In this document: positions 40,362 through 47,511 of the stretch, piece by piece
How positions within the stretch are numbered: the first letter of the stretch is position 1
Layout: each line of letters begins with the position of its first letter
NCBI RefSeq assembly: GCF_023229695.1
Contig: NZ_JALNYS010000009.1
Coordinates: 75,936 to 139,935, forward strand
DNA: 64,000 nucleotides
Direction of reading: 5' to 3'
Source: Sulfuricurvum sp.
GTDB taxonomy: Bacteria > Campylobacterota > Campylobacteria > Campylobacterales > Sulfurimonadaceae
Position numbers and translations under genes: made by a program
Notes under the pieces: generated by a model
What the model saw: the letters and a program-made list of their open reading frames with translations, nothing else
Database searches by the model: none
Told to the model about the DNA's origin: nothing

Positions 40362-40391
40362 ACTTTTTCCTCCTGTTTTCACTTATAACTT

Positions 40392-41474
40392 TTACACATT
40401 GACAATCCCCAATTCTGCTTCTATCTCTTCGATAGCAGGGAAAGAGGATCTAAGATTTTCAGGTAATATATGGGTAAGCTGATATTCACTCACCCCTATC
40501 GGTTTATTTATATCTTTGAGTGCGTATTCTACCACGGTGTCGTTTTTAGATTTGCAAATTAATATCCCGATAGTGGGATTATCTCGCTCATTTTTGATCT
40601 CTCCATCCACTGCGGAGACGTAAAAATTGAGTTTTCCTGCAAATTCAGGTTTAAAATCGCTTACTTTGAGTTCTACAACAACATAACAGTAGAGCTTCAC
40701 ATGGTAAAAAAGCAAATCAATCTTAAACTCGCTGCCACCGACATTGAGCTTATATTGCCGTCCGACAAATGAGAACCCCTGCCCCAGTTCCAATAAAAAC
40801 TTGGTCATATTCTCCATCAGAGCATCTTCCAGCTCTTTTTCATCGTGCCGTGAACGTATATCTAAAAAATCAAAATTATAAGGGTCTTTTAGGGTCTGCA
40901 TTGCCAAATCTGAGTGAATATCGGGAAGTTTTGTCTCGAAATTGGTAATCGCTTTGCCCTGACGTTCATAAAGTCCGCTTTCGATCTCATGGATTAAAAC
41001 TGCTCTGGAATAGTTGTTTTGTATCGTCTGATAAAGATAAAATCGTGCTTCGTCACGATTTTTGGATTTGCTCATAATAGCGAGATTATGGCCCCACGGT
41101 ATTTGAAATAATCGGTCAACAGCTTGTTGGCTTTTTTCATTTTCTATTTGTGCAACAGCTTGTTGCCCACTTAAAACCTCATCGTACCAAAACAGATACC
41201 ATTGCTTCATGTATTTTATATTCGTTGTCGAAAACCCTTTCATATTCGGGAATTCTTCCTTTAAATCTTTACTCATTGCAGCTATAAAGCCATCCCCCCA
41301 TGAGGAGTGCTTTTGCTTCTCCACGATCATTCGAGCTATCTCCCAATACAGCCGTAACATCGTTTCATTAACTTGGATATGGGCTTTGATTTGAGCAGAT
41401 TGGATTTTTGATTTTACGGTATGGATAAACTCTTTGTAATCGGTAATGTTTCGTAAATATTCAGTTTTTACCAT
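40392..41474 (-). CDS. YhcG/DUF1016-family PDDEXK nuclease
   Basis: 360 residues. The N-terminal DUF1016 helical domain includes ARMIVEKQKHSSWGDGFI, LKEEFPNMKGFSTTNIKYMK and IPWGHNLAIMSK. The C-terminal PDDEXK-type domain (about 235-340) has FVGRQYKLNVGGSEFKIDLL, then YCYVVVELKVSDFKPEFAGK with D and E-x-K catalytic-type residues. The family includes RpnC-like and restriction-associated proteins; its biological role is not settled. The ATG at 41474 follows GGAGAG; a GTG precedes it. It overlaps the ATPase stub and is not part of the Bat function. Confidence 0.88.
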   Translation of the reverse strand: MVKTEYLRNITDYKEFIHTVKSKIQSAQIKAHIQVNETMLRLYWEIARMIVEKQKHSSWGDGFIAAMSKDLKEEFPNMKGFSTTNIKYMKQWYLFWYDEVLSGQQAVAQIENEKSQQAVDRLFQIPWGHNLAIMSKSKNRDEARFYLYQTIQNNYSRAVLIHEIESGLYERQGKAITNFETKLPDIHSDLAMQTLKDPYNFDFLDIRSRHDEKELEDALMENMTKFLLELGQGFSFVGRQYKLNVGGSEFKIDLLFYHVKLYCYVVVELKVSDFKPEFAGKLNFYVSAVDGEIKNERDNPTIGILICKSKNDTVVEYALKDINKPIGVSEYQLTHILPENLRSSFPAIEEIEAELGIVNV

Positions 41475-41655
41475 CACTCTCTCCTATACCAATCGCTGTA
41501 ATATTGATGTTTTTGCCAAAAAAGTTTTCTACATGATCTTTGGTTGTAATCGTTAAATTCTCAGCGTCATAACTACACTCAAACCTCGGTGAAAAATTAA
41601 ACCCCTGCTGATGAATATTTTTATAATCTTCAACCCATAAATAGACTAATTCCAT
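41461..41655 (-). pseudogene. Truncated N-terminus of an AAA (SMC-like) ATPase
   Basis: 64 residues: MELVYLWVEDYKNIHQQGFN, then FSPRFECSY and FFGKNINITAIGIGESDGKN. Restriction/defence-type AAA ATPases commonly open 'MELVYLWV..YKNI..QGFNFS' and continue into 'ITAIVGKNGSGKS' (Walker A). Here the frame breaks down exactly at the Walker A loop and stops inside the YhcG start. It is best read as the stub of a larger gene whose body was lost when the YhcG gene arrived, or as a short remnant carried with it. Confidence 0.6.
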
Positions 41656-41685
41656 CCAAATTCCTAATTTTGTTTTTCTTTTTTT

Positions 41686-41718
41686 GGGATGGATCCCCGG
41701 GTCAAGCCCGAGGATGAC
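41686..41718. repeat. Dispersed palindrome (GGATCCCCGGGTCAAGCCCG type)
   Basis: GGGATGGATCCCCGGGTC then AAGCCCGAGGATGAC, the same family as the left half of 39327-39397 in inverse orientation. Confidence 0.65.
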
Positions 41719-41721
41719 AAA

Positions 41722-41780
41722 CCGTCCGTTTTACCCTTCGACATACCCAAAGGGCACACGTGCTCAGGGCGAACGGTAAA
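41722..41780. repeat. CTTCGAC...GCTCAGGGCGAACGG-type dispersed repeat
   Basis: Contains CCGTTTTACCCTTCGACATA and GTGCTCAGGGCGAACGGT, with an outer inverted pair (CCGTTTTACC / GGCGAACGG). Closely similar CTTCGAC..GTGCTCAGGGCGAACGG palindromes are common between genes in many bacteria. It sits upstream of relB in the 224-bp gene-free stretch 41656-41879. Confidence 0.5.
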
Positions 41781-41879
41781 AAACTTATATGTGTTTTAAT
41801 GGTATCTTTTGTCCCCTTAATTCATCGAAATTCTATTTTGCACCCCATTCGTGGTACAATACTAAAAAAGGAGTTTACC

Positions 41880-42131
41880 ATGCGTACCAGTACCAGCGTC
41901 CGAATCGACAACGATGCCAAAGAGATCGCTACCGCTGTGTTGAAACAATACGGCATGAGTCTCAGCGACGGTATCAACCTCTTTTGTAAACAAGTCGCCC
42001 TCACCCACTCCATCCCTTTCGAACTCAAAGTCCCAAGCGAGCGGATGAAAATAGCCCTCCAAGAACTCGAAGAGCGCAAGGGTGAGAAATTCACCTCGAT
42101 GGAAGCGTTAAAACGAGATTTGCTCTCGTGA
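41880..42131 (+). CDS. RelB/DinJ-type antitoxin
   Basis: 83 residues: MRTSTSVRIDNDAKEIATAV then LKQYGMSLSDGINLFCKQVA is the DinJ/RelB ribbon-helix-helix layout, followed by the toxin-wrapping tail. The ATG at 41880 follows AAAAAAGGAG. A TACAAT -10 lies at 41855-41860. It overlaps the toxin gene by 4 bp. Confidence 0.88.
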   Translation: MRTSTSVRIDNDAKEIATAVLKQYGMSLSDGINLFCKQVALTHSIPFELKVPSERMKIALQELEERKGEKFTSMEALKRDLLS

Positions 42132-42400
42132 AATACGATATATTTCGGACGGCATCGTTTAAAAAAGGGTTTAAAAAGCTCTCTTCCAAACACCAAGAAG
42201 AGGTCTTTGTCGTTATCGAAATATTAGCCAACGGCGATGTGCTCCCGCAAAAATACAAAGACCATTCTTTGAGCGGAAATTACAAAGGGTGTAAAGAGTG
42301 CCATGTACGACCCGATTTATTGCTGATCTACCGAATAAACGAAGGGGTACTCGAACTCACTTTGGTTGAAATCGGCAGTCACTCCGATCTATTTGAATAA
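42128..42400 (+). CDS. YafQ-type mRNA interferase toxin
   Basis: 90 residues with YafQ features: RTASFKKGFKKLS at the start, LSGNYKGCKECHVRPDLLLI (catalytic-type His), and the terminal EIGSHSDLF. The start is GTG in the GTGA overlap with relB. Its 3' end overlaps the convergent batD stop region by 22 bp, so the module has been fitted tightly against the Bat operon. Confidence 0.88.
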   Translation: MKYDIFRTASFKKGFKKLSSKHQEEVFVVIEILANGDVLPQKYKDHSLSGNYKGCKECHVRPDLLLIYRINEGVLELTLVEIGSHSDLFE

Positions 42401-43485
42401 CTTGCCAACCGCTTTTTAGCTTCCCCTAATCCGATTTCCCCTGCTTCAAGCAAGCCAATCATCTCATTGTAACGCTTTTCTCCCGCAAGGGAGAGGAGGA
42501 GTACCAACTCTTTGGATGTTTTGGCTTCATCCCAAAAATACTTTATTTTACGGCGCGGACGGAGTCTCCACAAGCGGCGTACCGCTTCCCCTATCCCCGC
42601 ACCCCCCAATACCAGCGCGGCATAAAGAGCATAACGCTTCAACGTCGAAGTGTCGCTCAAATCGGGAGGGTCCAAAAGGGTGGAAGGTTCATAGCCTTCG
42701 CTGACCTCTACGTGGATGGGAAGAGTTTTGAGCTCTTTGATCCGATTTTCGGCCGTATCAAATACCCTCAATCTCAGCGGCGCGATCACATACGACTTTT
42801 CGGCGATCAGGGCAAACTCCTGACGAATCTCCCCTTCGTACCCGTCCGATGCCGGGGTGATCGATTTTTGAGGCGGCTCGGCAAAAACGGTTACTCCGCT
42901 GATGTTCAGCTCATAGGGGACGAATTGATCCAGATTGCCCGATCCTCGCACATACACGCTCAGGTGGAACGGCTCATGGGCACGCACCATCGGTCGATCG
43001 CTTTTAACCTCAACCGTTATCCGCCCCGTTAAAGCCGCACTGTTCTCTTCCGCCCGAATCCCGACGGCGGGAAGAGACGTTTTTTCATCATTAAAGTCGT
43101 ATTTTTTGACATTGTCGCGCCCGATCGTCGCATTTTCTATCGATGCAAACGTCGTATGCCGGATCAAAGCCTCCTGCCGCAGATCGATCATCCCCCCACG
43201 CAACGGAGTCACCAGAACATCAAACGTCTCTACCCGTCTCCCTTTCACTATCCGGTCATCTTGCGTCAGCATCTGCACCCGGTAGGCATCACTCCCCTGA
43301 GGCTTGAACTCGACCGTATAATTGGCCGCGCTCCCCTCAAACGTACAGGTATACCGGATCACTCCGCTTTGACCCACCCGAAGCGACTCGGGCGCTTTGA
43401 GGACCTCCCACCGATATGTTTCTCCCCAGAGCGCCGCAGCCGACAACAGCCAAAGCAGGAGAATATTACCAGGGTTTCGTTTCAT
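42379..43485 (-). CDS. BatD-like membrane protein
   Basis: 368 residues from the ATG at 43485 (AAAGGAG upstream). A signal peptide (KRNPGNILLLWLLSAAALWG) precedes repeated Ig-like beta domains, e.g. GRITVEVKSDRPMVRAHEPF with 'HLSVYVRGSGNLDQF', a BatD hallmark. A membrane span lies near 290-308 (LYAALVLGGAGIGEAVRRL), then a short cytoplasmic helical tail. BatD works with vWA proteins BatA/BatB in an envelope complex of uncertain role. It overlaps batB by 20 bp. Confidence 0.82.
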   Translation of the reverse strand: MKRNPGNILLLWLLSAAALWGETYRWEVLKAPESLRVGQSGVIRYTCTFEGSAANYTVEFKPQGSDAYRVQMLTQDDRIVKGRRVETFDVLVTPLRGGMIDLRQEALIRHTTFASIENATIGRDNVKKYDFNDEKTSLPAVGIRAEENSAALTGRITVEVKSDRPMVRAHEPFHLSVYVRGSGNLDQFVPYELNISGVTVFAEPPQKSITPASDGYEGEIRQEFALIAEKSYVIAPLRLRVFDTAENRIKELKTLPIHVEVSEGYEPSTLLDPPDLSDTSTLKRYALYAALVLGGAGIGEAVRRLWRLRPRRKIKYFWDEAKTSKELVLLLSLAGEKRYNEMIGLLEAGEIGLGEAKKRLASYSNRSE

Positions 43486-45007
43486 GCACACTCCTTTGAT
43501 TAATCAGCTCGTATTGCCGCGAACTGAGGGCAGCTTTTCCTTGCGAAAGGGAGAGGCGCGGGTCGCCTTGGGTCTTTTTCCCCTCATCGCCCCCGCCGCT
43601 TGCGGCCGTATCACTCTTCATGTTGCTTCCGCCCCCCTCTTTGCTTTTTTTGTGATCGCCCGAAGGGGGAGCCTGCTCTTGGGAAAATTTATCGTTTTTC
43701 TCTTTGCGTACATTGAGCGAGAGGTTGTAATCGGGAACCTCCGCGATAGCGTGCAAATTGGCATCGGCAGCTTTGTCGTAGTGCAGCGTCAGCGATTTGA
43801 GAAGCGATTCTCTCGCTTTTTCAAACTCCCGAAGCCGTATGTAACAATTGCCCATATTGTAATAGAGTAGGGATTTAAACAGGGGATTGTTTGATTTGAC
43901 GCTGCGGTATGCCCCCAGTGCCGCTTCGATTTTCCCCGCTTTATACAAAGCGTTCCCCCGATTGTAACGCGCTTGGGGAGAGTCTATCTCACCGTACAGG
44001 GAGGCGGAACGTTCATACCCTTTTTGGAGATACCCGTTTTTTGCCTGATACAAGGTCACAAAATCGAGTACCCCCCCGTTTGCCCCTATCCCGACGAGGG
44101 CCAGCAGCCAGGCCAGCCGTTTCGACAGCTTCTCGCCGACCGACGTCATCGCCAGCACAAAAGCCATCAGTGCCAAAACCAGAGGAACGGCAAACAGCTC
44201 CCGAGTGCGCATGACACTCGAACTCCCCTCAAAATCCTCATCCCCTGCCCCCTCGATCAAACCGAGTACCCCATCGGTATCGGGGCCGTGGATCAGCTCC
44301 CCTTTGTTGGCATGAACCAGTGCCGTGATCGCATCGTTGCGCGAGCTCACGACGATATGCCCCGCCTCGTCTTTGAGCCATTCGCCGCTTTGCGTGGGAA
44401 GGGTGCTCCCCCCGGAGGAGGCGAGCATCACGACACTCACCGCCAGATCATTTTCTCGGATAAAATCGGCCTCTTTCTCATACGAGGTTTCGTCTCCCCC
44501 GTCGGTGAGTAAAATCACCTGAGGCCGCCGGGCATGGGACATTTTACGGGCCAGTTCAAGGGCGCTCATCACCTGCGTCCCTTTGGTGATAATCTGCGAT
44601 TCGTCCAGAGCATCGAAAAGGTGTTCCAGCAGTTCGGTATCTTTGGTCAAAGGCGAGAGGATAATCGCACTGGTCGTAAACCCGATCACCCCGAACCGGT
44701 CGCGCCGGTCGCGCCGAACCACATCGTGGAGCAGTTTTTTCGCCGCTTCCAATCGACTCGGAAGAATATCGCTCCCCCGCATCGAGTAGGAGAGATCGAC
44801 GGCGAGGATCACATCCGAACCCTTTTGCTGAACGTCCAGCGGCTTTTGGGGGATCACCGGGCGGGCGAGGGAAATCATCACCAAAACAACCGAAACCAAA
44901 AGCCATTGCTGCTGCACATCAAGCCGCCACCGGTAGCGGCGCGCCAAAAGACGATACCCTAGTACCGGTACCAATCCGATTAGCCATAGGGGGGTAAGAA
45001 ACGTCAT
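43466..45007 (-). CDS. BatB/BatC-like vWA-TPR membrane protein
   Basis: 513 residues from the ATG at 45007 (MTFLTPLWLIGLVPVLGYRL). The vWA domain has an intact MIDAS, VILAVDLSYSMRGSDI (DxSxS), with GVIGFTTSAIILSPLTKD and VILLTDGGDET. A membrane span near 285-303 (ELFAVPLVLALMAFVLAM) and another near 310-330 precede TPR repeats (ARYNRGNALYKAGKIEAALG, YYNMGNCYIRLREFEKARES) and a Lys/Glu/Gly-rich tail, so it fuses BatB and BatC functions. It overlaps batA by 4 bp (ATGA). Confidence 0.88.
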   Translation of the reverse strand: MTFLTPLWLIGLVPVLGYRLLARRYRWRLDVQQQWLLVSVVLVMISLARPVIPQKPLDVQQKGSDVILAVDLSYSMRGSDILPSRLEAAKKLLHDVVRRDRRDRFGVIGFTTSAIILSPLTKDTELLEHLFDALDESQIITKGTQVMSALELARKMSHARRPQVILLTDGGDETSYEKEADFIRENDLAVSVVMLASSGGSTLPTQSGEWLKDEAGHIVVSSRNDAITALVHANKGELIHGPDTDGVLGLIEGAGDEDFEGSSSVMRTRELFAVPLVLALMAFVLAMTSVGEKLSKRLAWLLALVGIGANGGVLDFVTLYQAKNGYLQKGYERSASLYGEIDSPQARYNRGNALYKAGKIEAALGAYRSVKSNNPLFKSLLYYNMGNCYIRLREFEKARESLLKSLTLHYDKAADANLHAIAEVPDYNLSLNVRKEKNDKFSQEQAPPSGDHKKSKEGGGSNMKSDTAASGGGDEGKKTQGDPRLSLSQGKAALSSRQYELINQRSVHETKPW

Positions 45008-45915
45008 AACGCAACCTTTCGGCGCCACGTCAGCCATACCAAAATACCCAAAGCACCCGCAAGAGGCCACTGATAATAAGGGTTGACACGACTGTGCTCC
45101 GCACTCTTGATCGACGATTTTTCCATCGAATCGATCGCGTTATATACCGCTTCGAGTTCAGATTGATTGGTTGCGGCGAAAAACTTCCCTCCGCCATCCC
45201 TTGCCAGCCGGGAAAGGAGCGCGCTGTCGAACTCCCCTTTTTTCCCGATCCCGATCGTGTAGAGTTTGATATTGGCTTTTTGCACCATGGAAACTGCCTC
45301 TTTGGGAGAGACGGCACCGCTGTTGTGCTCCCCGTCGGTGAGGAGGATAATCACTTTTGAGCGGGCTTTCGAATCTTTCAGTGCACGCACCCCCATCGCG
45401 ATCCCCTCGCCGATCGCCGTATTTTGCCCCGCCATTCCGTGGTTCAGGTAACCGATCATCTCCGCGATGATCTCTTTTTCATAGGTGACGGGGGTAGCGA
45501 TAAAAGCAAAATCGCCGAATACAACCACCCCTACATTATCCTCAACCCGTTTCGTCACAAAATCGATCGCTATCTTCTGAACGATCTCAAAGCGGCTTTG
45601 GCGGTTCTCTTCCGTCCCGAATCCCGAAGCGTTCATCGACCCGCTCCCGTCCAGACTCAAAACGATGTCGATTCCGTTACGATTGCGCGGATCGGAAAAA
45701 TCGATCACGATGGGTGCGGCCAGCGCCCCTGCCATCAAGGTCACAACAAGCACCTTGATAAGCCACTCGATATTACGCCATTTTCCCACCGTGCCGAAAA
45801 AAGAGAGATGGGGAAAATAGTGCTCACGCGCGACCCTTTTGCAGCGGTAAAGACAATAGAGGATCGGCGGTACGACCAGCCACCCCCAGATAAAATCAAA
45901 CATCCAGATATTCAT
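45004..45915 (-). CDS. BatA-like vWA membrane protein
   Basis: 303 residues with N-terminal spans (about 8-22 and 52-68), a vWA domain with intact MIDAS IVLSLDGSGSMNASGFG, then TKRVEDNVGVVVFGDFAFIA and VIILLTDGEHNSGAVSP, and a C-terminal span (WPLAGALGILVWLTW). This is the standard BatA layout. It lies 18 bp after the pentapeptide gene and is coupled to batB. Confidence 0.9.
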   Translation of the reverse strand: MNIWMFDFIWGWLVVPPILYCLYRCKRVAREHYFPHLSFFGTVGKWRNIEWLIKVLVVTLMAGALAAPIVIDFSDPRNRNGIDIVLSLDGSGSMNASGFGTEENRQSRFEIVQKIAIDFVTKRVEDNVGVVVFGDFAFIATPVTYEKEIIAEMIGYLNHGMAGQNTAIGEGIAMGVRALKDSKARSKVIILLTDGEHNSGAVSPKEAVSMVQKANIKLYTIGIGKKGEFDSALLSRLARDGGGKFFAATNQSELEAVYNAIDSMEKSSIKSAEHSRVNPYYQWPLAGALGILVWLTWRRKVAL

Positions 45916-45933
45916 GCACTAATTATAACCTTT

Positions 45934-46530
45934 TTAGCGGCACGTCACATTTGCGTCGAAAAGCGCCTCTTCTTTTTTGGCATGACTACACTGCCCTTTG
46001 CTCATCACGGCATCACGAAAACGCGTTTGCCATAACAGCGTGTTGTTCATTTTGGCCAAGTGTAAATCATCACGAATAAACTTAGCATCCCCTAACTCTG
46101 CATTCGTAAAATCGGTTTTATACAAAAGAGCATCGGTAAAATCGGCTTTCCAGCTTTTCGTCTCTCGAAGATCGGCAAAATTCAGATTGCTCTGTTCCAA
46201 ATGCGTCCCTTTGAAATTTGCTCCGCGCGCACGGATATGGGTAAGGTCGGAACGTTTCATCGTCCCTTTCCAAAACAATGCCCCCTCCACATTCGCACCG
46301 CTGAGATTACAATCATTGAAATCACTCATCTCAAAAAGACTCTCATGCAAATCGGCATTGCTAAGATCACTGCCGTGAAAATCCGCTCCGCTGAAATCCG
46401 TTTTGGAGAGATTGGCACCGCGAAGATCACATCCGATGCACTCTTTCTCTTCTAACGCTTTTTTCAGATGCTCCGTATCGTAAGCACTTAAAGTTACCCC
46501 TAAAATTGCCGCTAACAAAAGGGTTTTCAC
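45934..46530 (-). CDS. Exported pentapeptide-repeat protein
   Basis: 198 residues with a short signal (MKTLLLAAILGVTLSA). From about residue 35 it is almost entirely A(D/N)Lxx-type pentapeptide repeats: LRGANLSKTDFSGADFHGSD, SNADLHESLFEMSDFNDCNL, and so on to residue 175, forming a right-handed quadrilateral beta helix. Cys residues at 37 and 40 (CIGCD) and near the C-terminus are notable. It overlaps the thioredoxin-like gene by 4 bp. It precedes batA, so may belong to the same envelope system; function unknown. Confidence 0.82.
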   Translation of the reverse strand: MKTLLLAAILGVTLSAYDTEHLKKALEEKECIGCDLRGANLSKTDFSGADFHGSDLSNADLHESLFEMSDFNDCNLSGANVEGALFWKGTMKRSDLTHIRARGANFKGTHLEQSNLNFADLRETKSWKADFTDALLYKTDFTNAELGDAKFIRDDLHLAKMNNTLLWQTRFRDAVMSKGQCSHAKKEEALFDANVTCR

Positions 46531-46919
46531 TTAATCCCTCGGATACGGCGAAGTTCATTCAAAAACGGCTGTGCCCGCTTGCTTCCGACCAACGTCTCTT
46601 TTTTATTCCCCCCCTTATCGATAAAAAACATCGTCGGAATCCCGAAAAAATCATACCCCTCAGGAAGCTTGCTTGTATGAACATTTTTCTCAATCACGAC
46701 AAAATAGCGATTCAGATACGGTTCCACTGCTGCATCATGAAATACTTTTTGTTTCATATAGGCACATTCGGGACAATCATCCGTAGTATACATCATAAGC
46801 ACCAGCTTATTTTCTTTCCCTATCGACGCAACCGCACCCTTAAACTGATCGTCATTTTGAATGGCCCCGCCCCACAGAGTGAATACGGATAGACATATCA
46901 CTATACTTGTTTTTAACAT
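46527..46919 (-). CDS. Periplasmic thioredoxin-fold protein
   Basis: 130 residues with a signal peptide (MLKTSIVICLSVFTLWGGA). The thioredoxin-like core has VLMMYTTDDCPECAYMKQKV (CPEC active site, C49/C52), and the cis-Pro motif GIPTMFFIDKGG. The fold is closest to the SoxW/thioredoxin_2 group of small periplasmic reductases. It heads the pentapeptide-Bat operon with an ATGA overlap. The CPEC motif suggests disulfide reduction; the partner is unknown. Confidence 0.82.
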   Translation of the reverse strand: MLKTSIVICLSVFTLWGGAIQNDDQFKGAVASIGKENKLVLMMYTTDDCPECAYMKQKVFHDAAVEPYLNRYFVVIEKNVHTSKLPEGYDFFGIPTMFFIDKGGNKKETLVGSKRAQPFLNELRRIRGIK

Positions 46920-47114
46920 TATAGAAGCCCGCTTGATCTTGGTTTATCACAATATTATCATAATTAGTTATTGAGATCAAGCGTATGAAAATCAGTCGGC
47001 TAAAATGAGCGCAGACAATCGGATCTAAATCCCTATTTTACGAATTGATTTCTTTGATTTTTGTAGCACCACGCAGTAAAATGAAACAAAATTATCTTTT
47101 TTTGACAAAACCTC

Positions 47115-47143
47115 TTGACAATAAAAGAGTTTTCCACTATAAT
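47115..47143 (+). promoter_or_regulatory. Perfect sigma-70 consensus promoter for the tRNA genes
   Basis: TTGACA at 47115-47120 and TATAAT at 47138-47143 with exactly 17 bp between. The first tRNA base is 26 bp after the -10. Such a strong -35 is unusual in this window. The 250-bp gap 46920-47169 holds nothing else recognisable. Confidence 0.88.
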
Positions 47144-47169
47144 TCCCGTCCACAAAGCGTGGAACAAAC

Positions 47170-47245
47170 GTCTCGTTAGCTCAGCCGGTAGAGCATCTCA
47201 CTTTTAATGAGGGGGTCGATGGTTCGAATCCATCACGGGACACCA
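47170..47245 (+). tRNA. tRNA-Lys (anticodon TTT)
   Basis: A 76-nt cloverleaf. The acceptor stem GTCTCGT pairs with ACGGGAC (one G-T); the D arm is GCTC..GAGC; the anticodon arm CTCAC / GTGAG-like has loop CTTTTAA with TTT; the T arm GATGG TTCGAAT CCATC is perfect. Discriminator A and encoded CCA are present. Confidence 0.95.
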
Positions 47246-47261
47246 TATTTACTTTTGTCGT

Positions 47262-47336
47262 GGCTCCATCATCTAATGGTTAGGATTTCAGATTTTCATT
47301 CTGGTCATAGGGGTTCAAATCCCCTTGGAGTCACCA
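47262..47336 (+). tRNA. tRNA-Glu (anticodon TTC)
   Basis: A 75-nt cloverleaf. Acceptor GGCTCCA pairs with TGGAGTC (one G-T); the anticodon arm TCAGA / TCTGG has loop TTTTCAT with TTC; the T arm AGGGG TTCAAAT CCCCT is perfect. Discriminator A and CCA are encoded. It lies 16 bp after tRNA-Lys and is probably on the same transcript. Confidence 0.95.
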
Positions 47337-47408
47337 CTTTTATCCCCTGCATAATCTATTTTCAACCTCTTTAAGTTTTACAAATGACCGATTTTTTATC
47401 CGATCTGA

Positions 47409-47425
47409 TACAATTGTACATTGTA
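47409..47425 (+). promoter_or_regulatory. Possible promoter/operator of the PAS-GGDEF gene
   Basis: TACAAT TGTAC ATTGTA is a 6-bp perfect inverted repeat with a 5-bp centre, and its left arm could serve as a -10. It lies about 90 bp before the ATG at 47512. The remaining sequence between tRNA-Glu and the gene holds only an unlikely short frame. Confidence 0.3.
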
Positions 47426-47511
47426 ACTTTCAGGATTGTATCCATGTCTCACCCGTTCTTATTTTTACCTTTTTTGTTACAGCCTCATATCTCTTCAAAG
47501 GGAAAAACGCG

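Noticed and set aside
45998..46378. 126-codon plus-strand frame opposite the pentapeptide gene
   Set aside because: Repeat DNA of a pentapeptide gene often leaves the opposite strand open; the product is a Ser/Arg/Leu-rich artefact.
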